A stretch of DNA of 16,801 bases from Zymomonas sp. GTDB taxonomy: Bacteria > Pseudomonadota > Alphaproteobacteria > Sphingomonadales > Sphingomonadaceae. The stretch covers positions 1 to 16,801 of the forward strand of contig JAIYAJ010000119.1 of the NCBI GenBank assembly GCA_027489105.1. Direction: 5' to 3'. The notes under the pieces are model-generated. The model saw only the letters and a list, made by a program, of their open reading frames with translations. It was not told the origin of the DNA and did no database searches. Below are positions 1-8,741 of this stretch, piece after piece. Both the position numbers and the translations under genes were made by a program. How positions within the stretch are numbered: position 1 is the stretch's first letter; each line of letters begins with the position of its first letter.

Positions 1-794
<794 letters not shown>

Positions 795-3725
795 ATGCGT
801 GCCTATATGCTGCTGGCGGCAGTCGCGAGTCTGTCGGCGGCCATGCTTGCTCCGGAGCGAGCCGGCTCGACGATCGCGAAGCCGTCGGCGGATACCCCGT
901 CGATCGCTCAAAAGGCGAAGCTCGACCGCATGAAGAAGGCGGCTGACGACCTCGACGAGGGCGCCGATCCAGCCGCCTACCGCAAAGCATGGGAAGAGGT
1001 GCTCGCCTATGGCGCCACCCTCTACCCGCCGGGTCATCCCGAGCTCGCATGGATCGAAGGCGAACTGGTCACCGCCGATTATCTGCAGGGCGACATCAAG
1101 GGCGCCCTCGCGCGCGCTGAGCGCCTGGGCACATTGCTCGACGCCGGTGGTGCTGCCTATCGCGACAGGCGGATGGAACTCGCCAATGGGCAGGTCGTCA
1201 TTCTCATGACGCTGAGCGAGCATGACAAGGCGCGCAAGCTGGCGGCAGAGGTGCTGGAATGGCGCATCGCGACAAGTCGGGGCGAACCGAGCAGCAATGT
1301 CGCCGCCGCTTATTCCAACCTCGCCAATGCCGAGTTCGAGTTCGGCAATTTCGACAGGGCGATCGAGCTGGTCCGCAAGGCCAATGCGGAAGACCGACGC
1401 CACGCGAAAATCCCGGTCAACGCAGCGCCGCGCTTCTCCAACCTGCCGACCTATCTGCTCCAGTCTGGCCGCTTGGAAGAGGCCGTCGAGCAGGCACGCA
1501 TCACGCAGGAAACGCTCGAAGCGATTCTGCCCCCGGGACACCCCTATCTCGCGATCAATCTCAACACGCTTGCCCGTATCCTGCTCGCCCTGGGCCGCCC
1601 CGCAGAGGCGGAGGCAATCGCGCGGAAGGCGGTGGATATCGCTGTCGCCCGCTTCGGCCAGAGCCAGCAGGCCGTCAGCTATATGGCGATGGTGTCGCAG
1701 GCCCTGACAGCGCAGGGGAAGGCGCGAGAGGCGACCGCTATCGCGCGCCAGGCGAGTGAAATCCTGACCAAGGCGCTGGGCCCCGATGCGCAGCGCACGC
1801 TGGTCGCGCGCGAGGGCGAAGCCGACGCCGTCGCTGCGTCCGGCGACCTCCAGCAGGCGGTCGCGATGGAGCGGGCAGTCGTCGCGGCGCGAGACGCCAA
1901 GCTGCCTCCTTTCCACCGCGACCGGATCATCGGCCGCGACCGGCTGGCAACCTTGCTGTTCCGCCAGGGCGACATGGCAGCAGCGACCGCGGCCCAGCGC
2001 GAGGCGCAACATCTGCGCGCCACGACCTTCCCTGCGGACGACATTGCCACTCTGTCCGGCGAGGCGAGGCTCGCCGCGATAGAGATACGCAGCGGCGACC
2101 GCGCCGGCGGGCTGCGGCGGGTCGAGGCGACCGGCCAGATGCTCGACGAACGCCTCGCCCGCCTGCGCGCGACCGGCGCCCGCCGTTCGGGCCTCGAACT
2201 CGAAATCCGCGCCGCTTATGGCTGGGCGCTCGAGGCGGCGGTCGCGGCCGGCGACGAGGCGCTCGCCTTCCGTTTCGCCCAACGTCTGCTCGACAGCTCG
2301 GCGGGGCGGGCGGTGCGTGACGAGCTGGCCCGATCGGCAGCCGGCGACCCGCGCCTCGGCGAGTTGCTGCGCCAGCGGCAGGATGCGGCGATCGAACTGG
2401 AAGCGCTGCTCGACCGACAACTGCGCCTCGCCGGGCGGGGTGCCGACAAGGCGCTGATCGACGAGGTCGCGCTCCAGCGCAAGGCGGCGGCCGGGCGGCT
2501 GGCGGAGAGCAGCGCGGCGCTGGCGGCCCAGGCACCGGAGCTGGCGGCGCCGGCCAGCGCGGTTCCCCTCGCGCTCGAACAGGCGCGCGGGGCTCTGCAA
2601 CGCGACGAGGCGTTGCTGCTCGCGGCAGCGGGAGAACGCGGGCTGACCCTGCTTGCGATCAGCAGCGACGGCGTCGCGATGACCACCTCCCCCACGACGA
2701 CGCAGGAGATTGCCGGCCTCGTCGCACGGTTGCGTGGCGGACTGGGCGGCCTTGCGGCGCAGACTCGCGCGGCGCTCGCCGATAGCCGGCCGACCAGCGC
2801 CTTCGACTTCGAGGCGTCCGCGCGTCTCCACGAAATTCTGTTTCCCGTCTCGATCCGGAAGGTCGTGGCCGGCAAGCACCGCCTGCTGATGGCGAGCAAC
2901 GCCAGCCTGACCACCCTGCCCTTCGCGCTGCTCGCGCCGCGCCAGGACGCTCCCTCGCTCGCCCGCGCCCGCTGGCTGGTCCGCGATCATGCGCTGGTTA
3001 CGCTGCCGTCGCTCCACAGCCTGACCGCGCCGCGCCGGGATGCGCGCCCGCGCGAACTGCGCGGCTTCGTCGCGGTCGGAGCCCCCGATCTGGCGCCCAG
3101 CGGCACCGCGATGGCCTATCGTTCGGCCGAGATGGCGCGCAGGGTCCGCGACTTGCCTTCGCTGCCCGCGACCGAACCCGAACTGCGCACGGTGGCGCTC
3201 GCGCTCGCCGCGCCGGAACAGTCGATCCTGACCGGCAAGCTCGCGACCGAAGCGGCGGTGCGCGAAGCCGATCTGAGCCGCGCCAGCGTGCTCGCCTTCG
3301 CCACCCACGGGCTCATGGCGGGCGACCTCGACGGGCTCGACGAACCCGCGCTGGTGATGACGCCTGCCGCGCCCGACGACGGGCTGCTGACCGCGAGCGA
3401 GATCATGCGCCTGCGGCTATCGGCGGACTGGGTGATCCTGTCGGCGTGCAACACCGCAGCCGGCGGCGGCAGCGATGACAGCGGCCTCGCCGGCATTGCC
3501 CGCGCCTTCCTCTACGCCGGCGGGCGCAACCTGCTCGCCTCGCACTGGGCGGTCCGCGACGATGCGGCGGCCTATCTGTCGGTCGAGACGGTCAAGCGCT
3601 ATGGACGTGGCGCCGATCCGGCGGGGGCGCTGCGCAAGGCGATGCTGCGGATGATCGATGGCAAGCCGTTCGACGGCGCAGACCAGCCGGTCAACTGGGC
3701 ACCCTTCGTCTTCGTCGGGCGCTGA
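795..3725 (+). CDS. Exported TPR-CHAT domain protein (caspase-like peptidase family)
   Basis: A 976-residue protein with a likely N-terminal signal peptide (residues 1 to about 23, hydrophobic AAVASLSAAMLA segment after MRAYMLL), so it probably acts in the periplasm or outside the cell. The middle is alpha-helical with TPR-like repeats, clearest near residues 167-205, 250-285 and 292-325, and an Ala/Arg-rich coiled region around 500-600. The C-terminal third (about 650-976) is a CHAT domain, of the clan that includes caspases and separase: a Phe-Ala-Thr-His-Gly motif supplies His838, a Leu-Ser-Ala-Cys-Asn motif supplies Cys885, and the protein ends in the typical W-A-P-F-V-F-V-G closure. Both catalytic residues are present, so it is probably an active cysteine peptidase; the substrate is unknown. 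The start is supported by GGGGGAG six nt upstream. It ends 6 nt before the stop of convergent zapE, and stands between zapE and mdh on the opposite strand. No partner gene is evident. Confidence 0.88.
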   Translation: MRAYMLLAAVASLSAAMLAPERAGSTIAKPSADTPSIAQKAKLDRMKKAADDLDEGADPAAYRKAWEEVLAYGATLYPPGHPELAWIEGELVTADYLQGDIKGALARAERLGTLLDAGGAAYRDRRMELANGQVVILMTLSEHDKARKLAAEVLEWRIATSRGEPSSNVAAAYSNLANAEFEFGNFDRAIELVRKANAEDRRHAKIPVNAAPRFSNLPTYLLQSGRLEEAVEQARITQETLEAILPPGHPYLAINLNTLARILLALGRPAEAEAIARKAVDIAVARFGQSQQAVSYMAMVSQALTAQGKAREATAIARQASEILTKALGPDAQRTLVAREGEADAVAASGDLQQAVAMERAVVAARDAKLPPFHRDRIIGRDRLATLLFRQGDMAAATAAQREAQHLRATTFPADDIATLSGEARLAAIEIRSGDRAGGLRRVEATGQMLDERLARLRATGARRSGLELEIRAAYGWALEAAVAAGDEALAFRFAQRLLDSSAGRAVRDELARSAAGDPRLGELLRQRQDAAIELEALLDRQLRLAGRGADKALIDEVALQRKAAAGRLAESSAALAAQAPELAAPASAVPLALEQARGALQRDEALLLAAAGERGLTLLAISSDGVAMTTSPTTTQEIAGLVARLRGGLGGLAAQTRAALADSRPTSAFDFEASARLHEILFPVSIRKVVAGKHRLLMASNASLTTLPFALLAPRQDAPSLARARWLVRDHALVTLPSLHSLTAPRRDARPRELRGFVAVGAPDLAPSGTAMAYRSAEMARRVRDLPSLPATEPELRTVALALAAPEQSILTGKLATEAAVREADLSRASVLAFATHGLMAGDLDGLDEPALVMTPAAPDDGLLTASEIMRLRLSADWVILSACNTAAGGGSDDSGLAGIARAFLYAGGRNLLASHWAVRDDAAAYLSVETVKRYGRGADPAGALRKAMLRMIDGKPFDGADQPVNWAPFVFVGR

Positions 3726-3731
3726 GAGCCT

Positions 3732-4862
3732 CTAGCCGGTGGCCTGCTCGTCGAGGCCGTGGCCGGCGGCGAGATAATCCTCGCTCTGCATCTCCATCAG
3801 CCGCGAGACGGTTCGCTCGAACTCGAACGCGCCGTCGCCATCGGGATAGAGCGCCTCGGGCTCGGCCGCAGCGGTCGCCAGCAGCTTCACCTTATGCTCG
3901 TAGAGCGCATCGATCAGCACCTTGAAGCGCGCCGCCTCGTTGCGGTTCTCCGGAGTCATCAGCGGGATGCCGACGATGATCACCGTGTGATAGTGGCGCG
4001 CGATCGCCAGATAGTCGGCCGCCCCCCGCGCCTCGGCGCAGAGCCGCTTGAACGAGAAGACCGCAACGCCCTTCAGGCTCTTCGGCACGTGCAGCGTCCG
4101 CCCGCCCTGCACCGCGATGTCGGCCGTCGGGACATGCGCCTTGTCCTCGGGCGGGTAATCGGTGAGGCGGAAGAAGGCGTCCGCGACCGCCTTGGTCGCC
4201 TCCGGCCCAACGGGCGCATACCAGACCGGAAAGCCGCCCAGCCGCTCGAGCCGGTAGTCGGTCGGCCCGTTGAGCGAGAGGACGTCGAGCCGCTGCTCGA
4301 TCAGGTCGATGAAGGGCAGAAACAGCTGACGGTTGAGCCCGTCCTTGTAGAGGTCGCTCGGCGGGCGGTTCGAGGTCGTGACCACGGTGACGCCCGCATC
4401 GACGATCAGCCCGGTGAACAGCCGGCTGAGGATCGCCGCATCGGCCATGTTGTTGACGACCATCTCGTCGAAGGCGAGCAGCTTCGCCTCGGCCGCGATC
4501 GCCTCGACGACGGGCGGGATCGGATCGCCCTTTTCCTTGGCGCGCTCGCCCCGCAGACGATCATGCACTTCGAGCATGAACTCGTGGAAGTGGACGCGCC
4601 GCTTGGAGCCGACCCGGACGCAATCGAAGAACAGGTCCATCATCATGGACTTGCCGCGCCCCACCCCGCCCCACATGTAGAGGCCGCGCACCGGCGTCGG
4701 TGCCTTGCGCAGCATCCGCCACAGCAGGCTGCCCTTCGCCGGCCGCTCCTCCAGCGCGCGGGCGAGCGCATCGAGGCGGACGATCGTCTCACGCTGGTCG
4801 GGGTCGGCGCGCAATTCGCCCGCCGCCAGCATCTCCTCGTAGCGCGCAAGGACAGAGGTCAT
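3732..4862 (-). CDS. zapE: Cell division ATPase ZapE (AFG1/LACE1 family)
   Basis: A 376-residue P-loop ATPase of the AFG1/ZapE family; the E. coli member associates with the Z ring, and the mitochondrial AFG1/LACE1 relatives handle respiratory-chain proteins. The Walker A motif GGVGRGKS is at residues 65-72 after the family-typical GLYMWG lead-in, the Walker B is FDE at 131-133 with the following NNMADAAIL helix, and a sensor-type Thr-Ser-Asn-Arg-Pro-Pro lies at 163-168. The length fits the family (about 350-390). The ATG overlaps the stop codon of the upstream thioesterase gene as ATGA (4859-4862), which points to translational coupling and an operon sdhB-thioesterase-zapE. It is convergent with the CHAT gene. 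No signal peptide or membrane segment is seen. Position near sdhB suits the respiratory link known for the mitochondrial relatives, but that role is inferred. Confidence 0.93.
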   Translation of the reverse strand: MTSVLARYEEMLAAGELRADPDQRETIVRLDALARALEERPAKGSLLWRMLRKAPTPVRGLYMWGGVGRGKSMMMDLFFDCVRVGSKRRVHFHEFMLEVHDRLRGERAKEKGDPIPPVVEAIAAEAKLLAFDEMVVNNMADAAILSRLFTGLIVDAGVTVVTTSNRPPSDLYKDGLNRQLFLPFIDLIEQRLDVLSLNGPTDYRLERLGGFPVWYAPVGPEATKAVADAFFRLTDYPPEDKAHVPTADIAVQGGRTLHVPKSLKGVAVFSFKRLCAEARGAADYLAIARHYHTVIIVGIPLMTPENRNEAARFKVLIDALYEHKVKLLATAAAEPEALYPDGDGAFEFERTVSRLMEMQSEDYLAAGHGLDEQATG

Positions 4863-5308
4863 CGGGCCTTGCGCACCGTGGCGATGAAGCTGGCGATCAT
4901 GTCGCCCTCCTGATCGATGACCCCGCGCAGGAACTTCATCCGCCCCGTCTCGCGCACCGTTTCGAGCAGCAGGTCGATCGGGCGGGTCAGGTCGGCGCCG
5001 CCCGCAAACTGGGTCGACAGGTCGACGGTCACCCCGCCGAGCGCCTTGTCGTCGCCGCAGGCGAGCGGGCCGACGAACAAAGCGACGTCGATGAAGGTCA
5101 GCAGAGCGCCGCCGTGCAACCCGCCGATCATGTTCGACAGCTGCTGCTGCGGCTGCATGCGCAGGCGGACACGCCCGTCGCCTTCGCAGTGCACGGCGAG
5201 CTCGCCCAGCAAGGTGTTAAAGCGGACGGCATCATGGCTGCGCCACAGATGCCATCCTTCGAGCTCGGGATGGGGCCGGACGCTGAAGGCGCTTGTCTCG
5301 TTCACCAT
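4859..5308 (-). CDS. PaaI-type hotdog-fold thioesterase
   Basis: A 149-residue protein of the hotdog-fold acyl-CoA thioesterase superfamily (PaaI/YbgC-like). The diagnostic part is the central helix region NMIGGLHGGALLTFID (residues 59-74): N59, the His65-Gly66-Gly67 turn and Asp74 are placed as in PaaI-type active sites. The strand VTVDLSTQF and the final segment also fit a single hotdog domain, and the length is normal. The substrate cannot be told from sequence; acyl- or aryl-CoA is usual for the family. It starts 43 nt after the sdhB stop and overlaps zapE by 4 nt, so it is most likely co-transcribed with both. A housekeeping role in clearing CoA esters is possible but unproven. Confidence 0.85.
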   Translation of the reverse strand: MVNETSAFSVRPHPELEGWHLWRSHDAVRFNTLLGELAVHCEGDGRVRLRMQPQQQLSNMIGGLHGGALLTFIDVALFVGPLACGDDKALGGVTVDLSTQFAGGADLTRPIDLLLETVRETGRMKFLRGVIDQEGDMIASFIATVRKAR

Positions 5309-5351
5309 CAGCGTGCGGCGATCCCGGCAGCCGTCGTCAGAGCCGCGGGCG

Positions 5352-6137
5352 TCAGAGCTGGCGCTCGACGACCATCTTCTTGATCTCGCCGATCGCCTTG
5401 GCCGGGCTCAGGCCCTTGGGGCAGACATTGGCGCAGTTCATGATCGTGTGGCAGCGATAGAGGCGGAACGGATCCTCGAGCTCGTCGAGGCGCTCGCCGG
5501 TCATCTCGTCGCGGCTATCGGCCAGCCAGCGATAGGCCTGCAGCAGGATGGCAGGGCCGAGGAACTTGTCGCTGTTCCACCAGTAGCTCGGGCACGAGGT
5601 CGAGCAGCATGCGCACAGAATGCACTCGTAGAGGCCGTCGAGCTTCGCCCGATCCTCCGGCGACTGCAGCCGCTCCTTGCCCGACGGGTTCGGCGTGACC
5701 GTCTTCAGCCAGGGCTGGATCGACGCATATTGCGCATAGAAATGGGTGAAGTCGGGGACGAGATCCTTGATCACGTCCATGTGCGGCAGCGGGGTGATGC
5801 GGACCTCGCCCTTGCAATCCTCGATCGCGGTCGTGCAGGCGAGGCCGTTCTTGCCGTTCATGTTCATCGAGCAGGACCCGCAAATGCCCTCGCGGCACGA
5901 GCGACGGAAGGTCAGCGAGGGGTCCAGCTCGCTCTTCATCTTGATGAGCGCGTCGAGCACCATCGGGCCGCACTCGTCGAGATCGATCTCGAACGTGTCG
6001 TAACGCGGGTTCTCGCCGCTGTCCGGATCGTAGCGATAGACCTTGAACGATTTGACGTCCTTGGCTCCGGGGGCGGCCTTGTGAACCTTGCCGCTCTTCT
6101 GGATCTTGCTGTTCTTCGGGAGAGAGAACTCAGCCAT
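5352..6137 (-). CDS. sdhB: Succinate dehydrogenase iron-sulfur subunit
   Basis: A 261-residue SdhB, the electron-transfer subunit of respiratory complex II on the cytoplasmic face of the inner membrane. The [2Fe-2S] ligands C81, C86, C89 and C101 lie in the CREGICGSC region; the C-terminal part has C172, C175, C178, C182 ([11 protein letters not shown]) and C229, C235, C239 ([12 protein letters not shown]) for the [4Fe-4S] and [3Fe-4S] clusters. The paired Trp of the quinone site follows at YWWN (186-187). An open frame extends 40 codons further upstream, but MAEFSL at 6137 matches the family's length and start and has GGGG nine nt before it. It leads an operon with the thioesterase and zapE. 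Oddly, sdhA is not next to it but about 9.7 kb away on the same strand, so sdhB needs its own promoter. Confidence 0.97.
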   Translation of the reverse strand: MAEFSLPKNSKIQKSGKVHKAAPGAKDVKSFKVYRYDPDSGENPRYDTFEIDLDECGPMVLDALIKMKSELDPSLTFRRSCREGICGSCSMNMNGKNGLACTTAIEDCKGEVRITPLPHMDVIKDLVPDFTHFYAQYASIQPWLKTVTPNPSGKERLQSPEDRAKLDGLYECILCACCSTSCPSYWWNSDKFLGPAILLQAYRWLADSRDEMTGERLDELEDPFRLYRCHTIMNCANVCPKGLSPAKAIGEIKKMVVERQL

Positions 6138-6167
6138 GACTCGAAACCCCTGCCTTGATTGGGTTGC

Positions 6168-6196
6168 GCGATAGCGAATTGATCCGCGCTGCTCAA
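6168..6196 (-). promoter_or_regulatory. Candidate sigma-70-type promoter of sdhB
   Basis: On the minus strand TTGAGC (6196-6191) is followed after exactly 17 nt by TATCGC (6173-6168), giving a predicted transcript start near 6161 and a leader of about 24 nt before the sdhB ATG. The -35 match is 4 of 6 and the -10 match 3 of 6, so it is a modest candidate. A promoter here is expected because a terminator separates sdhA from this gene. Confidence 0.4.
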
Positions 6197-6330
6197 CGCC
6201 CAAGCTAAACAAATATGACCGAAAGCCGCCATCTTCCCCTTGGGGCGGGTGCAGCATGGGTCTCCCCTGTCGCCCGAAAACGCCACGAACCCGGCCTTGA
6301 ACGGGTCGGGCGAACCGCTACAAGCCCGCA

Positions 6331-7866
6331 ATGTCCACCGACGCCGCGCCCGATCTGCCCCCAGGCTCCCGCCAGGTCGCCAAGGGCGCCGGCACCGCCC
6401 TGCTCGCCCGCGCGGGCGGGGTGGTCGAGATCATCTCGCAGCCTCTCTATGTGTGGCTGTTCGGCCTGCCCACCTATGGCCTCTACATGGTGCTATGGTC
6501 GGCGGTGAACCTGATCGAGAATTTCGCCGACCTCGGCATGACCAGCGCGCTGCAGCGCGTCGTGCCCCAGGCTAAGGACGATGCCGAGCGCGCAGGCCTG
6601 TTGCGCAAGGCGATGCTGCTGGGCCTCATCCCCTGCCTGCTGATCGCGCTGGGCGCGAGTCTTGCCGCGCAGCACATCGCCGAGTTGATGAACGTCGCCG
6701 CCAAGGACCGCGACAAGCTGGCGACCGGCATCGCGCTGTTCGCCTGGGCGCTGCCGCTCTGGGCCTATCTGGAGATAGCCACCTCGGCCCTGCGCGCGCG
6801 CAAAGCCTTCGGGCCGGAAATCCGCCTGCGCGTGATGTGGGAACAGGTGATGCGGATGGTCGCGGCCACCGCCTTCTGCCTGCTCGGCGCCGACACGCTG
6901 GGCCTGTTGATGGCGCATCTCTGCTCGCTCGCGCTGACCTGCATCTTCTCGACCCGGCTGCTCGCGCGCTATTATCGCCTCGATCTGGTCGTGAAGGGCG
7001 GCGGCAAGCGCGATCCCGAAATGACCATGCGGACCCTGCTCGCGGGCCTGGCCGTGCTGCCCAGCAACATCGTCAGCCGCCTGTTCGCCGATGCGCCCCC
7101 GCTAATCCTCAACGCGATCATCCCCGGCGCGGGCGGGGCGAGCGCGGCCGGCCTGTTCGCCATCGCGCGCAAGCTGGCCAGCGGCGTCCAGCTGATCCGC
7201 CAGGCCTTTTCCTATGTGATGGCTCCGCTCGCCTCGGAAGCCGCGCGGTACGACCGCCGCCACATCCTCGAAATCTACGGCTTCGCCACCCGGCTGACGA
7301 TCGCGGTGGCGACCCCGGTCGTCTGCACCATCGCCGGCGGCGGCCGCGCGCTGCTCGCCTTGTTCGGCTCGGCCGCCCAGCCCGCCTTCTTCGCGCTGGC
7401 CCTCCTCACCTTCACCCGCCTGATCGAGGCCGTCGCCGGACAGGCCGCCGCGATCCAGTCGGTTATCAGCCGCTACCACCATCCCCTGATCGGCAGCGCG
7501 ATCGGCCTCGCAGCGGCGCTGGCCGTCGGCGCGCTGCTGCTGCCGCAGGGCGGGATGAACGGCATGGCGATCGCGGTCTCGACGGGCATCGCCATCTCGG
7601 TGCTCGCCCCCATGGCCCAACTCTGGATCCACGACCGCCTCCACCCCTTCGCCCCGCCCTTCCTGCGCACGGCGGGCGTGTCGATATTGGTGGGCGCTGG
7701 GATATTGGCCCTGTCGCAGGCGCTGACGCCCTTCCATCATCTGGTGCGGATCGGCATGGGGGTATTGCTGCTGGCCGGCGGAATATGGCTGTCGGGACGG
7801 TTCGGGCTCGGCCATGAGGACAAGCTGGCGCTGGGCAAGACGGCGGAGCGGTTAAGGCTGGTGTGA
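6331..7866 (+). CDS. Polysaccharide/lipid flippase-like membrane protein (MOP/Wzx-like)
   Basis: A 511-residue integral membrane protein with about 12-14 hydrophobic spans over its whole length. The N-terminal part (residues about 15-70: ARAGGVVEIIS, YGLYMVLWSAVNLIENFADLGM) resembles polysaccharide-biosynthesis flippases of the MOP superfamily (Wzx/RfbX/PST type), which move lipid-linked sugars or related lipids across the inner membrane. There is no obvious Shine-Dalgarno before the ATG at 6331; the start is chosen because the cytoplasmic N-tail length suits the family. It is divergent from sdhB with 193 nt between. No glycosyltransferase or polymerase lies next to it, so the cargo is unknown. 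The last part of the gene (7567-7866) has a decayed copy downstream at about 8215-8460. A MurJ or MATE-type role cannot be excluded. Confidence 0.82.
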   Translation: MSTDAAPDLPPGSRQVAKGAGTALLARAGGVVEIISQPLYVWLFGLPTYGLYMVLWSAVNLIENFADLGMTSALQRVVPQAKDDAERAGLLRKAMLLGLIPCLLIALGASLAAQHIAELMNVAAKDRDKLATGIALFAWALPLWAYLEIATSALRARKAFGPEIRLRVMWEQVMRMVAATAFCLLGADTLGLLMAHLCSLALTCIFSTRLLARYYRLDLVVKGGGKRDPEMTMRTLLAGLAVLPSNIVSRLFADAPPLILNAIIPGAGGASAAGLFAIARKLASGVQLIRQAFSYVMAPLASEAARYDRRHILEIYGFATRLTIAVATPVVCTIAGGGRALLALFGSAAQPAFFALALLTFTRLIEAVAGQAAAIQSVISRYHHPLIGSAIGLAAALAVGALLLPQGGMNGMAIAVSTGIAISVLAPMAQLWIHDRLHPFAPPFLRTAGVSILVGAGILALSQALTPFHHLVRIGMGVLLLAGGIWLSGRFGLGHEDKLALGKTAERLRLV

Positions 7867-7941
7867 GTGGGTGCCGGTTGATGACCGCGCACCCGACGAT
7901 GAAGACTGACGTTTGCTCGGGGCCGTGCCGGGTGCAGCCTC

Positions 7942-8112
7942 TCAGCTGGGGTCCTGTCCCGTCATCCCATCGGCATTCGGACCGGTGCTGAACTGCGTAT
8001 CGACGACCGGTATCACCGTCAGCACCGGCGCAACCCAAATGGGCTGGGCGCCCTGGGCGCGATCCCCGACAACATGCAGATCACCATTTGCCATTGCGTT
8101 CGTTTCCACCAT
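7942..8112 (-). CDS. Short W-x-x-P-x-L peptide A, possible RiPP precursor
   Basis: A 56-residue peptide starting MVETNAM at 8112, with GAGAAGG about 5 nt before this ATG; an ATG 15 codons further upstream has no such site. The first half is hydrophilic, then comes W26-V-A-P29-V-L31, a hydrophobic stretch, T39-Q40 and a 16-residue tail rich in Gly, Asp, Ser and Asn. Its last 31 residues align without gaps to peptide B (8534-8701), sharing W, A, P, L, T, I, T, Q, D, G and the final S. This layout resembles leader-core precursors of lasso-type peptides, whose leaders carry an aromatic-x-x-P-x-L motif and a Thr at the penultimate leader position. A cut after T-Q would leave a core with Asp at position 8. 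No B1/B2/C maturation genes are visible, so the precursor role is inference. It is convergent with the flippase. Confidence 0.6.
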   Translation of the reverse strand: MVETNAMANGDLHVVGDRAQGAQPIWVAPVLTVIPVVDTQFSTGPNADGMTGQDPS

Positions 8113-8214
8113 CGGGCCCTTCTCGTTACGGGAGCGGCCTAGACGACCCAACAGCATTCAAGCAATTACGCATATTGCCGAAGGCAGCCCCGCCACAGGC
8201 GCCAAGGCCAGCAT

Positions 8215-8460
8215 TTGCCGGAAGCGCCGCCGCGCTAGCTGCCGGCGCGATGCTGCTGCCTCAGACGGAGCGGGCGGCAGGACGATCGCAGTGTCGACCG
8301 GCATCGCGATCTCGGTGCTGGCTCCGATGGTCCAGCCATGGATCCACGACCGCCTCCCCCCTTCGCCCCGCCCTTCCTCGGCACGGCGGGCGTATTCCGG
8401 CTCGACAGCAAGAGCAAACTGGCGCTGGGGTAGACGGCGGAGCGGTTACGACTGGTATAA
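8215..8460 (+). pseudogene. Decayed duplicate of the flippase 3' end
   Basis: This stretch copies the last part of the 6331-7866 flippase. The translated piece IAVSTGIAISVLAPM reappears almost unchanged from 8285, followed by WIHDRL. One base is lost in the run of C after 8355, which shifts the frame; 120 nt (40 codons of the parent) are deleted at 8394/8395; the parental Lys codon near 8430 has become TAG; the final stop is TAA at 8458-8460 where the parent has TGA. The match upstream of 8282 is weaker (to about 8215). No intact start or signal-like 5' end is present, so it was either a partial copy from the beginning or has been truncated. It lies just upstream of peptide A on the other strand. 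Confidence 0.8.
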
Positions 8461-8533
8461 GGGAGGGACGACCATCAAGGCGGGATCGGAAGAGGAAGCG
8501 CTGAGCATCCTCGGTCCGATCCGGCAGGCGCCC

Positions 8534-8701
8534 TCAGCTGATCAAATCGATAGATAACCCGTCATCCGCTCCACTAGCATTAAGCTGCGTTTCGATGATC
8601 GATATCCGGGTGAGCGCAGGCGCAGTCCAGGCAGCCTTCTCCTGCTCGGGAGCTTTGACGGCCATATGCGGATCTGTTTCAGGCCTTGCATGCATTTCCA
8701 T
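8534..8701 (-). CDS. Short W-x-x-P-x-L peptide B, possible RiPP precursor
   Basis: A 55-residue peptide starting MEMHARP at 8701. GGAG at 8713-8710 sits 8 nt before this ATG and decides the start against several ATGs further upstream in the same frame. The N-terminal half is charged, then W25-T-A-P28-A-L30, a hydrophobic stretch ending in E37-T38-Q39, and a 16-residue tail with Asp at tail positions 7 and 8 and a Gly after them. The last 31 residues align to peptide A without gaps, with 11 identities and many conservative changes. Keeping the motif while the bases and the N-terminal half have diverged argues for selection on the protein. It is convergent with the flippase remnant, as peptide A is with the intact flippase. 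Function is unknown; a lasso-like or other RiPP precursor is the best guess. Confidence 0.62.
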   Translation of the reverse strand: MEMHARPETDPHMAVKAPEQEKAAWTAPALTRISIIETQLNASGADDGLSIDLIS

Positions 8702-8741
8702 CACATTTTCTCCGTCATGGATGAGCATCGATATGCCCTGC

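Larger units (their letters stand above)
7567..8701. repeat. Imperfect tandem duplication: flippase 3' end plus convergent peptide gene
   Basis: Two units of the same design follow each other. Segment 7567-7680 of the flippase matches 8282-8394 at roughly 85% by eye, and 7801-7866 matches 8395-8460 with equal length (66 nt). The 120 nt at 7681-7800 are missing from the second copy. After each flippase stop (7866 and 8460) comes a short minus-strand gene whose stop codon lies 75 and 73 nt further on (7942 and 8534), both reading TCAGCT on the plus strand. The shared spacing, orientation and homology show that a block containing the flippase tail and the peptide gene was copied as one. Confidence 0.85.

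Noticed and set aside
4917..6158. A 413-codon plus-strand frame opposite sdhB and the thioesterase
   Set aside because: Both minus-strand genes have complete catalytic or cluster-binding motifs; the plus-strand frame has none.
6837..7817. A 326-codon plus-strand frame inside the flippase gene
   Set aside because: Low-complexity Arg/Pro/Ala protein in the wrong frame; the membrane protein frame has family resemblance and hydrophobic spans.
8088..8557. Plus-strand open frames over the flippase remnant
   Set aside because: The homology to the flippase runs through a frameshift and an internal stop, so these frames are fragments of a pseudogene and not new genes.
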